A stretch of DNA of 64,000 nt from Metarhizium brunneum (Eukaryota > Ascomycota > Sordariomycetes > Hypocreales > Clavicipitaceae): NCBI RefSeq assembly GCF_013426205.1, contig NC_089423.1, forward strand, positions 3,472,001 through 3,536,000, in the 5' to 3' direction. A model generated the notes under the pieces. That model ran no database searches and was not told the DNA's origin. It saw only the letters and a list, made by a program, of their open reading frames with translations. Positions 11,408 to 21,500 of this stretch are shown piece after piece (the first letter of the stretch is position 1; each line of letters begins with the position of its first letter). The position numbers and the translations under genes are program-made.

Positions 11408-12461
11408 TGCGATGTCTTGGATGCTTAGTAGGTGACGGTTTGGAGCTGAGAGACGCCAGGTCGAGAAATGGAGTGAAGCGTGTAAAAGTCCAAGGTTGTT
11501 GGGAAGTGACGAGGCGGCCTTGAATGGATTGCAGCATCTCACATGACGACACTCCTAAGGCCTTATGGAGCTCCCAATCAATAATACTACTAGAACTTGA
11601 CCCCCCAAGCTGCAACTTGACCCCTCATCTTCCACGGGGGGGGTCTTTCACTTCCCGAAGCTCTTGGCTCCGAACCTGTTGGCATGGGTTTGACTTGTCC
11701 CGAAGAATGACCCCCTCCAAGCCATGCGAGGAAGACAGCCACAGTGCGGCAAGCCTGCTGCTCGTGCGTTGAAGGTGTCGACCCCCACGTAGTGATTGGC
11801 TCAAGTGCTAGTACCTGTACAAAAGTACTTGAGTACTCTGCAAGGGGCCCCCCCACCGTGGCTTGTCGACTTTGCGGGGATCAAAAGCTAGTATCAGTGG
11901 ATTCTTCGGGACGTCGATAAGGAGTAAGCAGGCAAGCGATCGACTCGCCGTCTAGAACCCGTCTACGCTGTCCTCGCCCTCAATCAACATCGGGGTGGGA
12001 GTATCTCGTGACAAGGGTCGCACGTGTGGCGCTAGCCGAAAGTCGGGTTATGGCATATCTAGCAGTAGAGAGATTACAGGTCTGAGCCCTTCCTTCCGTC
12101 TCCATGATCGCCATCGGCTTGCATGCATGCAAATCAGCGACGGACCGGACGCTTGATAGTTCAAGAAGATAAGGTCATGGACGACGTGAAGGCGTATCCC
12201 ACGGCACCCCAACTGAGGAGCAGTGTCATCTGCACAAAGCTGCATCTTTTCTGACAAATCTGGTGTTTCGCACATCGAATTGCTGTGGTTGTTTTGGGAT
12301 ATAAAATAAGCACGTCCTCCCGGACGATTGCCAACGCTCTGCTCTACTCACACTCACCACTTTCTGGTCCTCGGGCCGCCATCCTCTACACCAGACAGCT
12401 TGATTTTACACTGGGCTCTACTTTACCCCGTTGAGCCAAGTCGGTGCTTGCCGACCTTATC
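11408..12461. other. Intergenic, divergent promoters of RidA and the MFS gene
   Basis: No gene seen. A TATA-like TATAAAAT lies at 12300-12307, 155 nt upstream of the MFS start codon. Near 11811-11841 is a run of AGTACTTGAGTACT-like palindromes. A G-run follows at about 11636-11644. Confidence 0.5.
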
Positions 12462-14106
12462 ATGAGAGCAACCGCTGCAGACGTTGAGGCCGTGGAGAGC
12501 CATGTCCACGAGCAGGATGAGTGTCTCAAGAACAACGTCTTCAGCGATTGCACGGCCGTGGTCGACCATGCAGCCGAACGCAGCCTGTGTTTCAAGTTTG
12601 ATTTTCGTATCCTGCCAGTCCTGGTAGTCATGTGTAAGCTCCTTTCTTTTGACTGCAGCTTGTTGCCACGTCTTGGATGACATCGAGCATACTCACACTG
12701 ACTCTGCTTCATACAGACCTGTTCAACGCCCTTGATAAAGGCAATCTCGGCAACGCCCAAACAAATGGCCTCAGCCAGAGTAAATACACTTGCCCACAAC
12801 AGAAAAACACCCCCTCAGATGTCTGCCCGCTGACAGTCCCTCTCCGACAGATCTCAACTTCAAAGACGGCCAATACAACCTCGTCGTATCCATCTTCTTC
12901 GTGCCCTTCGTCATCTTCGCCCCTCCCTTCGCCATGCTCGCCAAGAAGTACGGCGCTGCCCGTGCGCTGCCCGTCATGATGTTCACATTCGGCTCCATGA
13001 CTCTCCTCACCGCAGCCTGCCAGAACTTTGGCGGCATCTTTGCGGTCCGTTGGTTCCTCGGTATGGCAGAGGCCGCCTTCTTCCCCGTCGTCATTTACTA
13101 CCTGACGACCTTCTATCGACGTGGCGAGCTGGCCAGACGGCTGGCCATCTTTTATGCTGCTTCCAATATCGGCAATGCCTTTAGCGGACTACTTGCCTTT
13201 GGTGTGTTCCACATCAAGTCCAGCATGTACCCTTGGCGCTATCTCTTCCTGATTGAGGGATCGGGTACCGTGCTCTTCGCCATATTCGCCTTCTGGTATC
13301 TGCCGAAAAGTGCATCCGAGGCCAGGTTCCTCAACGAGGAGGAGAAGGCACTGGCCTTCCACCGTATGCAAGTCGATTCATCCTCGGTCGTCTTGGAGAA
13401 GTTCAGCTTCAAGGAAGCCCTGCAGATATTCAAGTACCCTTCGTCGTATGCCTTCCTGGCCATCGAAGTCTGCCTTGGCGTGCCGCTCCAGTCGGTGGCA
13501 CTGTTCTTGCCTCAAATCATCCAGCGGCTTGGCTACTCTACCGTCAAGACGAACCTCTACACTGTCGCGCCGAGCGTCACGGGCGCTGCTGTTCTGGTTC
13601 TGTTGGCTTTTGCCTCCGACTTTACCCGTGTTCGATTTCCGTTCATCGTCCTCGGCTTCGCCTTGACATTTTCTGGATTTGTCATCTACGCATCCATTAC
13701 CGACGTCCAGGCCCAAATTCAAGTTGCCTACTTTGCGACCTTCATGATGTGCTGGGGCACTTCTGCGCCGTCGGTCCTCCTCTCGACATGGTACAATAAC
13801 AACATCGCCCACGAGGGCCGTCGAGTTACACTCACATCAGTGGGTGTGCCCTTGGCCAACGTCATGGGTCTGGTGGCCAGTAACATTTTCCAACAACACG
13901 ACGCCCCCAAGTATATGCCGGCCCTCATCACCGCGGCCGGCTTCGGTGCTTCTGGCGCCCTTATTGCGTGTCTTTTGGGGCTGTACATGATTTTTGACAA
14001 TAGAAGACGTGACCGCGGGGCAGGCATCAAGCTCAAGGCTCAGGACGTGTCAACTCTCAAGCTGCGGGATGGTCCTAATTCCCCCGAGTTTAGATGGTAT
14101 TTGTAA
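12462..14106 (+). CDS. MFS transporter, anion:cation symporter (Dal5/Tna1-like) family
   Basis: This fungal plasma-membrane family imports small organic anions such as allantoate, nicotinate and other carboxylates by proton symport. Three exons, 12462-12633, 12717-12779 and 12851-14106, give 496 residues. The family hallmark after TM1 is clear: LFNALDKGNLGNAQT spans the first two junctions, followed by LNFKDGQYN. FLGMAEAAFFPVVIYYLT and the PWRYLFLIEG loop mark TM4-TM6, and about twelve hydrophobic segments are visible. The acidic N-terminus and a basic C-terminal tail face the cytosol. The substrate cannot be read from sequence. It converges on the Zn2Cys6 gene at 14251-16755, only 144 bp away, so it may be that regulator's target. 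A TATA box lies 155 nt upstream. Confidence 0.87.
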
Positions 14107-14250
14107 ACAATTTCTTCTCCAGGTTGTCCATAGCCAAAGTGTCTATATGTATATATTGGCAAGCAGATAAAACATGGTGCTTGAAAAGTTTCACCCCTTG
14201 CACAGTCTCCAAGACAGAGTCTTGACACAGCACAATACCATTTTGTTCGG

Positions 14251-16755
14251 CTACAGAGACCGGCCGAGGAAGTTCAGGCCCTTGACGGGAGAAAAGTCGT
14301 CGGCTTGCAAAAACAGCCCCAAGTCTCCCAAGGCATCGTCCCCTTCCCAATGACCATTAACCAAATTGAAGTACTGGTCTTGGAACAAGTCGTCCTGGCT
14401 GCGCAGTTGCTCCGCACTAGGCGACAGCACCGGGTCCCCTCGAGACGGCGCAGCCGATGCATCGCCATTGCTCCCAATAAAAGGGTCCGGCCGTTTTGAC
14501 CCCGTCGCGGCGTCATTACCAGCGCCGTCCGTCTGCGCAGCGTGCAGTCTCTCGGCAATAGATCGATCCAGGTATTGGAGGAACAAGTCAAGGACATTGT
14601 TGTTGATCCTCCAGTATTTTTGTATCTCCTTGAGACAAAGCAGGCACATCTGTGCTCTATGCTCTGCGATTCGTCTTGAAACGCCCATTCCCCGCCGAAT
14701 ACTGATGACGTGGATGCAGAGAGCTGCAAAGAGACTAGTGATTCTACACACGGGCATTAGTCGAATAGACAATTTATATAAACAAAGAAAAAAGAGAGAA
14801 TCGACGGAAGACCGAGCTTACAAGTGCATCTGTCCGTATCGCAGTGTGCCGTGCGTGGACATGTCCTCGGCGATTCTACTTATCCTGCAGGCAGCAGCGG
14901 TGACGACCTGGTTATTCTTGTCCCCTTCTCCGCATCGTAGGAAACTATTTCTGTGTATCAAAATGCGGAGATGACTGCGTCACCACGAGGTCAGCCTAGA
15001 TTTAGGCCACGGTGCTCTTGCGTACAACTCACTTGTATGCTAGGTGCAGTAGACATGTCCATACCGACTCGCTACCTTCTTCTGTTGCATACTTCATGTT
15101 CTCTGGCAGACTGTCTTTCCATGCCTCCAGGGCGTTGTCAAGGCCTTTGACGTCGCCGGCCGTCGAGGCTCGTTTGCCAGGAGCAAAGTGTAGATCAATG
15201 ACACGACCGACTTGTTGGGACATGATTAGCTTCCTTTGGAAAAAAAAATCCGTTCTGCAATTTTTCGGGTTCTGTAGTTACACTTACGCAGTCTGGCAAT
15301 CTCAACCATTTTGATGGTATACGTAATGTGCTCCGGTTGGCACGACCCGAACAGCGGATTGTTGGCACACAGAGCCTCAGACTCGAGATCAGTGGCGCTG
15401 AGAGGCTCAATGTCGCAGTCTTCATCTCTTATACGGCTGGGCAACCCCAGTGCTGCCGCAACCTGGCGCTCACGCACCTGTATGCCTGGTCAGGGGTTGA
15501 GTCCAGCAGATCCATGGCAACAAATGCAGCAACTTACATAAATGGACCACCATATTCTCCGTCGCATCCGATTCATGTGTGTGCTTTTCGAAATTGATCG
15601 CGGTCTTAAGGTGGGAACGGGGTGAACTGTGAGCAGAGCGTTTTTCGCATCTTGGTCTGGACGGGCGCTGACTTACGATCTATGCAGTCCGTACGACTCG
15701 GACAGGGTGATGACGACGCCGAGCCAGTATCTGACATCACGGACATCTGCCGGGCCGCCACGCCAGAAGCTCATGAGAAATAGAGACTGTATCAGGATAA
15801 TCTCGTCCTTTTCCCAATCGGCATGGAAGAGGAGTCTCGCTCTCGTGTAGAGGATGCGCTTGGCCTCGGATCGATCCTTGAACCCCATGGCTACGATGGT
15901 GTCGTCGTCGCAGTACGTGGCGCCGATAAACAGCATGGCCTGGAGTAGAAAGCGCGAGATATCCATGGCAGCCAGCCGCCTGGTCACCTCTGCCCGGTCC
16001 AGGATTGGGAAGCTTGGGTGGAACCATGTGAAGTAGGCCTGGAGAGCCGGGAGGCAAGTCTGAAGATCCGGGAGCGTGAGGGCGCCCTCGTCCCGCAGGT
16101 ATCGCATGGTCCCGGCGCTTATCCCGGCGCCTTCCACCTGCGATTGCGAGCCGGGGCTCCCGGGGATCGGGAATGTGAGTCGCGGCTTTTGATTCGAGGC
16201 ACTGCCGGCGCCCTCCAAGGCGGCCGCCTCGTTGCCAGGCACGAGCGTCAGGAAATTGGACTCGCCAAAGAAGAGCGTGCCGGCTGCGGATGCCGCCGAG
16301 GCTGTCGCATTGCTGAGGCCGGCGCCCGCGTCCTCGCTTGCGACGACTGGGCTCGACCGCGGTTCCAAGTCGGGCAGATGAGAGTCGCCGGCAAGACTGG
16401 AGGACGGCCGCACATTGGTGTCGACGGTGCGCGTTGGGCTCAATGACACACTGGTGTCGGGAGGCGGCGCGGGCTCCAAACGGCGAGACCGGCGCGGATA
16501 TCTGTCGTGGTCAATTAGCATCGACTCAAAGGGAACCCGACTCGACGTGTTGCCTCAAGTTCACCAATTCACACTGGTGGCGTACCGTCCGCGGCGAGAT
16601 GGAAGAACCTCGCATTTGGCCCCGGCCGCAGCACAATTGGTGCAGGGTTGGACTTCGGTCACATCGCACCGCACACGACGGCTGTTGCATTCACGACAGG
16701 CGTGTTTTGCGCGGGTCTTCTTGGGTTTCTGGCCGGATGGTGCGGTGTGCGGCAT
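14251..16755 (-). CDS. Zn2Cys6 transcription factor with fungal-specific regulatory domain
   Basis: Seven exons join in frame (16586-16755, 15677-16501, 15538-15604, 15288-15477, 15033-15210, 14822-14950, 14251-14743) to give 683 residues. The N-terminal binuclear zinc cluster is complete: Cys20, 23, 30, 38, 41 and 48 (KHACRECNSRRVRC...), preceded by a basic segment. The fungal-specific domain runs from about residue 190 (LPALQAYFTWFHPSFPILDR) through YWLGVVITLSESYGLHRS and RMRRRIWWSIYVRERQ to ALGLPSRIRDEDC. This arrangement resembles cutinase-factor-like activators, but I cannot assign a target. Two of the introns need AAG 3' splice sites to keep the frame (before 15604 and 15210), which is less common but consistent across both. 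Neighbours suggest roles in acyl-CoA or organic-acid use. Confidence 0.85.
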
Positions 16756-17250
16756 GGCGCCTGCAGGGGAGGTGCGGGTGCTCTCTTAGAGGGACATTGG
16801 ACTGTGCATCCAAGGCTTGCGAGGAAAATGCATGTGGAGGGTGCGCATCGGTTACTTTGGACGGGTTGTGGTCGCGGCGGGTGAGAGAGCGTGTGAGTTG
16901 GTTGGTGAGTGAGAGGGAATGCCGTGTGTGAGAGAGTGAGAATGAGAGTGAGAAGTCAGTGAGGTGTCTGCAACTGCGGTGTGGCGACTGACGACATCCT
17001 GGACCTGCTCCTTCCGTCAGACACGCCGATGACCAGGCATGTATGCATTGGGCCACCATTCCATTCCCATTGCAAACGAGGAAATTATCCAAGATTTAAA
17101 GCAGAAAAGGTCAGGTGATGAGTTGCTGCAAGTATGATTTTTCTTTATCTATTATTATTTTCTTTTTTTTCCCAACATAAATGTCTCTATTGTAGCAATC
17201 CTTTTGCCCTGCGAGTCTCCCCTGCTCCCCGGATCCCAACTTACACGCAA
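16756..17250. other. Upstream region of the Zn2Cys6 gene
   Basis: No gene. The first 200 nt upstream of the regulator start are pyrimidine-rich on its coding strand (CTCTCAC and CACTCTC repeats, about 16880-16955), as in many fungal promoters and leaders. A T-rich tract near 17140-17175 probably belongs to the 3' end of the acyl-CoA dehydrogenase gene. Confidence 0.5.
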
Positions 17251-18573
17251 TCAATAGCTTCTCGGCAGTTTCAGCACCTTCTCACCTATATAGTTCAAAA
17301 TCATTTCCCGGCTCACAGGCGCGATTCTAGGGACAAGACACTCCCTGAACCACCTCTCCACGTCGTACTCGGCTGCATATCCCATGCCGCCGTGGGCGAG
17401 AACAGCCCTCTCACACGCCGTGAAGGCTGCTTCTGCCGCCACATACTTTGCGCTGTTGGCCGCAACGCCGACGGCATCCTGCTTGATACTTGGGTCATGG
17501 GTGCTTTGGTCATATAGCCTTGCCGCATGGTAGGTTGCCAGCTTTGCCGCCTCGAGCTTGACATAGGCATCCGCCAAGGGGTGCGCAACACCTTGGTTCA
17601 TGCCAATCGGCCTCTCGAAAACGACGCGCTCCCGCGCATAAGACGCCGCTTTTGACAGGGCTGCGTATCCGAGGCCCAGCGCCTCGCCTGCCAAGAGGCA
17701 CCTCTCGGCATTCATTCCGTGCAGTATCATTTTGAACCCGCGTCCCTCCTTGCCGATCACGGCCGAGGCCGGGATATGGTAGTTGTCGAAGAAGACTTCG
17801 TTGGCGTCGACGGCCCGGCCGCCCATTTTCTTGATCCGCCGCAGCTCCAGGCCTGGCCTGGCGCGGTCCAGGTCGATGCAGAACAGGGACAGCCCTTCGC
17901 TCGGCTTCTTGGCCTGGTCTCTGGGCGTGGTGCGAGCCAGCAGTATCATCTTGGACGCCACCTGCGCGCACGTAATCCAGATCTTCTGCCCCGTGATGCT
18001 GTACCCGTCGGCAGTCTTTTGGGCCGTGGTCGACAGCCCCAGAGTATTGAGTCCTGCGTTTGGTTCCGTGACGCCGAAACACGTCCGCCACTTGCCGGAT
18101 ATGATGTTGGGTATCGCCTCGTTCACCTGCTCTTGGGTGCCAAACTTGGCCAGGGGCTGGGTGGCATAGACGTTGGCGTGGATAGCCTGTGCTCCGGCCA
18201 TGCCGGCTCCCGATTCCGCAATTGTCTGCATCATCATGGTTGCCTCGGATATGCCCAGGCCTGAGCCGCCGAGTGACTCTGGGAGTGCAATGCCTAGCCA
18301 GCCTCCCTTGGCGATGGCGGCGTGGAATTCTTTGGGATCCTGCTCTTTTTGGTCGCGCTCTTGCCAGTACGAGCTCGGGAACTGGGAACATATTTGGTTG
18401 ATGGAGGCGCGCACCAGGAGCTGGTTCTCAGTGAAGCCAGTTGTTTCCATGATCCGCCTCGTCTGGCTTGCTGAGAAGCATCGGCTTTGACATGGTGATG
18501 GTGGTGGAGGGAGCCATGGCTGTGTAAGAAGTCGCTTCGCTTGGCCAAGGCTGGTTATTCGTGGCCTTGCCAT
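17251..18573 (-). CDS. Acyl-CoA dehydrogenase, probably mitochondrial, isovaleryl/long-chain-type active site
   Basis: This FAD enzyme would oxidise an acyl-CoA to its 2-enoyl-CoA. It is an intronless gene of 440 residues. Residues 1-40 are Arg-rich, without acids, and contain RCFSASQ, a typical mitochondrial presequence with processing site. The N-terminal, middle (FGVTEPNAGLNT, WITCAQVA) and C-terminal (GMGYAAEYDVERWFRECL) domains are all present. The usual C-terminal catalytic Glu of medium-chain enzymes is not at its place (IAPVSREMI there). Instead Glu290 in GMNAERCLLAGE occupies the position used by isovaleryl-CoA and long-chain enzymes, so a branched or long-chain substrate is plausible. 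No peroxisomal SKL tail. It lies 495 bp upstream of a Zn2Cys6 gene on the same strand. Confidence 0.9.
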   Translation of the reverse strand: MARPRITSLGQAKRLLTQPWLPPPPSPCQSRCFSASQTRRIMETTGFTENQLLVRASINQICSQFPSSYWQERDQKEQDPKEFHAAIAKGGWLGIALPESLGGSGLGISEATMMMQTIAESGAGMAGAQAIHANVYATQPLAKFGTQEQVNEAIPNIISGKWRTCFGVTEPNAGLNTLGLSTTAQKTADGYSITGQKIWITCAQVASKMILLARTTPRDQAKKPSEGLSLFCIDLDRARPGLELRRIKKMGGRAVDANEVFFDNYHIPASAVIGKEGRGFKMILHGMNAERCLLAGEALGLGYAALSKAASYARERVVFERPIGMNQGVAHPLADAYVKLEAAKLATYHAARLYDQSTHDPSIKQDAVGVAANSAKYVAAEAAFTACERAVLAHGGMGYAAEYDVERWFRECLVPRIAPVSREMILNYIGEKVLKLPRSY

Positions 18574-18917
18574 GTTACGGAAATTTTATGCGCCCATTGG
18601 ATCAGTTGCAGGCACCCAATGCGTATCAAGACGCTCTGCTTGTTCACGTTGAACATTGAAACTTATACAGAGTAGACAAGTCCATGTCCAGGGTGATGAT
18701 GATTGGTCAGAGGAAATTCCACAAAATCCATATAGCCGACTCAACCCGCGTGGGTCTTGGCAATAACCGAGCCGATTACCAGCCATTGAAATTTGAACCC
18801 CTTCACACGGTTTCACAGCCTTGGACTGTTCACATACGTAATGGACTAATTGCAGTCTAACCAGACGTGTTCTCCAAGAGAAATCGCATTTCCCCTCCCG
18901 TCGTCATTTTTTACAGC
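18574..18917. other. Intergenic between acyl-CoA dehydrogenase and the glycoside hydrolase
   Basis: Promoter of the dehydrogenase (minus) and 3' flank of the glycoside hydrolase (minus). No gene and no striking motif. Confidence 0.5.
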
Positions 18918-20916
18918 CTATGCGGAACAGAGGGTAAAGTCCTCCAACCCGGCATCCGGCACCGTCTCGTTGGGCAAGCAAAGTGCAATGTCCTCGCCCT
19001 TCAAATCCTTGAATACTAGACCGTACTCTTTCTGTTTCGGACATTAGTGTCGTCGTCTTTACAAGTCCCGGGGGAATTCAGGCGCATCTGACGCAGTCGA
19101 ACCTACCTTTGTGATCGCGATGAAATCTTTGTAAATGCGATCCATCTTCATCTTTGAACGAACGAGGTCACCTACACCACCCAAAAGGGCCACAACGGTT
19201 GTAATCTTGCTGTCCCAAGTAACGAGTGCCGACACCAGTTTCCCGTCTACTCGTGTGGATTCAGTGCTCCCGTAAAGATCTGGTCGCAAGTTAGCATCTC
19301 CGACGACAGCATTCATCCAGGTGGCTTACTCTGCATCTTCTTTGCGACAACCATGTTGCGCCACCACGCCAGTCCAACAGCCTTGTCAAACAGCATGGTG
19401 GGCCAGACACCATACGGTGTGATGACATCGTGTTCCTGCTCTTTCTGGCTTGCGATGGAGGGGATTCCAGCAGGGGAGATGTAGCCAATGATTTCATCCG
19501 TGTTCGGGTCTGTAGAGTTGTTGACGGATGCAAAGAGCCCAGGAACCTTGGTCACCACTGAGTTGCAAGTCCTTGCTCTCTCCGCGTTATGGTATAACCT
19601 CCTATCGTTTTGAAACAAAAGAGTCAGCAAAATTTCCCACAGCCAAACTAGCCGACAAGACCCGTACTGACCTCACAAGGTCAACATCGTAGTATGGCAG
19701 CTCAAGAACCTTCCACGGTTCGTGGCTAGAGAACCAATATCCTTTTACATGTTTGTTAGCTCTAGTGGACCCATGTAAAGGGAGACGGGACAATTACCTT
19801 GCTCGACCGTGATGGGCCCAACTCCGCCCATGTTGTATTCCACACTTACAAGCTTCGCCCTCTTAACCTCCCACAGTGTGTCCTTATCTTCGCGAGACAG
19901 CCCGCCAAAGGCGTTCAAGAAATGGGTGAACAGCTCGCCTTCATAGGGGTCATCGAGGTAGTTTGTGCCCTCGCATTGGTATCCCTGCTTTGCATGCTTG
20001 GGAGGCAGAGTTTGGTTGTTCATCTTTGTCACTGCGCACACATGGCCCCCTCCGCGGTAGAATACGGTAACAGCCGTGGTCTTGACATAGTCCAACCAAT
20101 TCTGCCAGCCCCTGGCGCTGTCCCTGATTGATTGATCCTGTCTCTGCTCAGCGGCACTGATGTAAGCATACACGGCCCAAACGAGCTCACTGCAATCAAA
20201 GACTCATGTCAGTCCAAAACTTTTTCATCGGGGGGGCGCGCTTCAGAGCCTGCTCACCCGTTGTCCAAAGCAGGCACTCGGTTTACCCAGTCCCAGGTTG
20301 GAGACAATTGGCGCTCGCTGGTTGTCATCCAAGGCAGAAAGCCGCCGAACCCCGGGTTGGACTCGTTGAATTGCAGATATGTCTGAAGCTTTGTCTTCAT
20401 GATGGATGCTGCAAGCTTGCGAGCCTTGGAGGGATCATCAGGAGTAAGGAAGCGAGCTGCTTTTTTAGAGCCAGCTACGGCGTGTGCATAGAGCATAATC
20501 TGGAGAGCCTACGTACATCAAATCAAGCTGTTAGACAAGTCTCTCTCTCTCTCATACTTTAGGGGAAACACCTGGGTATAGAGAGCTCCAAGTACCTCTT
20601 TACTGGCGGCACTGAAGGGATGCTTGTTCGAACGAGCTCCCGTCGTCCAGTTGAGCTGTGTTCCATCATACGTCATGCCATTGGCCGAGTTGTACGAAAC
20701 ATTATTTTGATGGAACTTGCCCTCCCAAAACAGGAGATCCTGTTCAAAGCCTCTCGGGTCCTTGAGCACATCCTCCTGGGACCAGTCAGCCACAAATCGA
20801 CACCGGGGATACGGATTCGAAGCTTGGTCGGCACGAGGTGACTGAAGCGAGGGCAAGGCGGATGCCACTGTCAGGCCACCGGCCACCAGGAATTGAGCCA
20901 CGAGTAGTGATTTCAT
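18918..20916 (-). CDS. Secreted (alpha/alpha)-barrel glycoside hydrolase, probably GH162 endo-beta-1,2-glucanase
   Basis: Seven exons (20596-20916, 20258-20508, 19798-20189, 19672-19741, 19330-19601, 19107-19279, 18918-19031) join in frame to 530 residues. Residues 1-20 (MKSLLVAQFLVAGGLTVASA) are a signal peptide. There is no membrane anchor, and several N-glycosylation sites are present. The helical, Trp-rich pattern (GFLPWMTTSERQL, VPALDNGELVWAVYAY, GYWFSSHEPWKVLELPYYD, LAWWRNMVVAKKMQ) looks like an (alpha/alpha)6 barrel. I recall fungal GH162 endo-beta-1,2-glucanase as the best match; its reported catalytic Glu and Asp (near 262 and 446) would fall close to the acidic TNYLDDPYEGE segment and Asp447 here. 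Family assignment is from memory. Divergent from a Zn2Cys6 gene and two genes from a GH1 beta-glucosidase. Confidence 0.62.
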
Positions 20917-21090
20917 ATTCTTGCCAATGGCACAAATCGAAGGCTTGTAGAAAAAAAAGTAGCAATTGAAGTGCTCCCCCAGCCTGTCTGGTTCCAACTT
21001 TATGTCCGTCTCCGTCAAGGCAGCTTCATTTATACTTGTGTCAACAACACCAGCAGGCGACGATGTTTGATTGCAACCGCAAACCAGCCT

Positions 21091-21122
21091 CAACTTGGTC
21101 GGGAAACGCACTAGCCAAGTTG
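21091..21122. promoter_or_regulatory. Inverted repeat CAACTTGG...CCAAGTTG
   Basis: Perfect 8-nt inverted arms (21091-21098 and 21115-21122) are separated by 16 nt in the divergent promoter. A similar word recurs in a second inverted repeat about 100 nt away, so this is a candidate operator for a dimeric regulator. Confidence 0.5.
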
Positions 21123-21222
21123 ACCCTAAAGCATTTCGGCCCCTGACAAGCGAGCCCAATCAACACCAGTGACGGCCGCCAAGCCGTCGCCAGTGGTGAC
21201 GGGCCGGCACAATTGACTCGAG

Positions 21223-21243
21223 TCCAACTTGACCCGAGTTGGA
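21223..21243. promoter_or_regulatory. Inverted repeat TCCAACT-N7-AGTTGGA
   Basis: Perfect 7-nt arms (21223-21229 and 21237-21243) with a 7-nt spacer. It is the second copy of the CCAACTT-type element in this promoter and lies inside a larger imperfect palindrome that starts at ACTCGAG. Confidence 0.5.
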
Positions 21244-21500
21244 ACTTAGCTCAATGTCGTGCACACAGTTGGCTGACCCCAGATTCCGCCCCCGCTCCAG
21301 CTGAAAGTCAGATGCGGAGTTTTCTTGCTCAATAAAAGTGTGGATCGTCCATCATCCTATCCTCCACGTGGCGAGCGACGCTCAAGACTGCGTTTGACCG
21401 ACATAAAACCCCGAAAGTCCCTTGCTTCCTCGCCCGTTTTCCCCGTCCCAGGGCATTGCTCCTCCGGTCCCATCATGTAAAGGGCGAGCATCATGTCAAC

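Larger units (their letters stand above)
20917..21500. promoter_or_regulatory. Bidirectional promoter between glucanase-like gene and Zn2Cys6 regulator
   Basis: 584 bp shared by two head-to-head genes. On the minus strand a TATAAAT box lies at about 21029-21035, roughly 115 nt upstream of the hydrolase ATG. On the plus strand CAATAAAAG near 21331 precedes the regulator. The word CCAACTT or its complement AAGTTGG/AGTTGGA occurs at least five times (20994, 21091, 21115, 21224, 21237), twice as inverted repeats. Several CGG/CCG triplets, the half-sites used by Zn2Cys6 proteins, are also present (for example around 21007-21014 and 21173-21206). Autoregulation by the adjacent factor is plausible but not shown. 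Confidence 0.6.
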
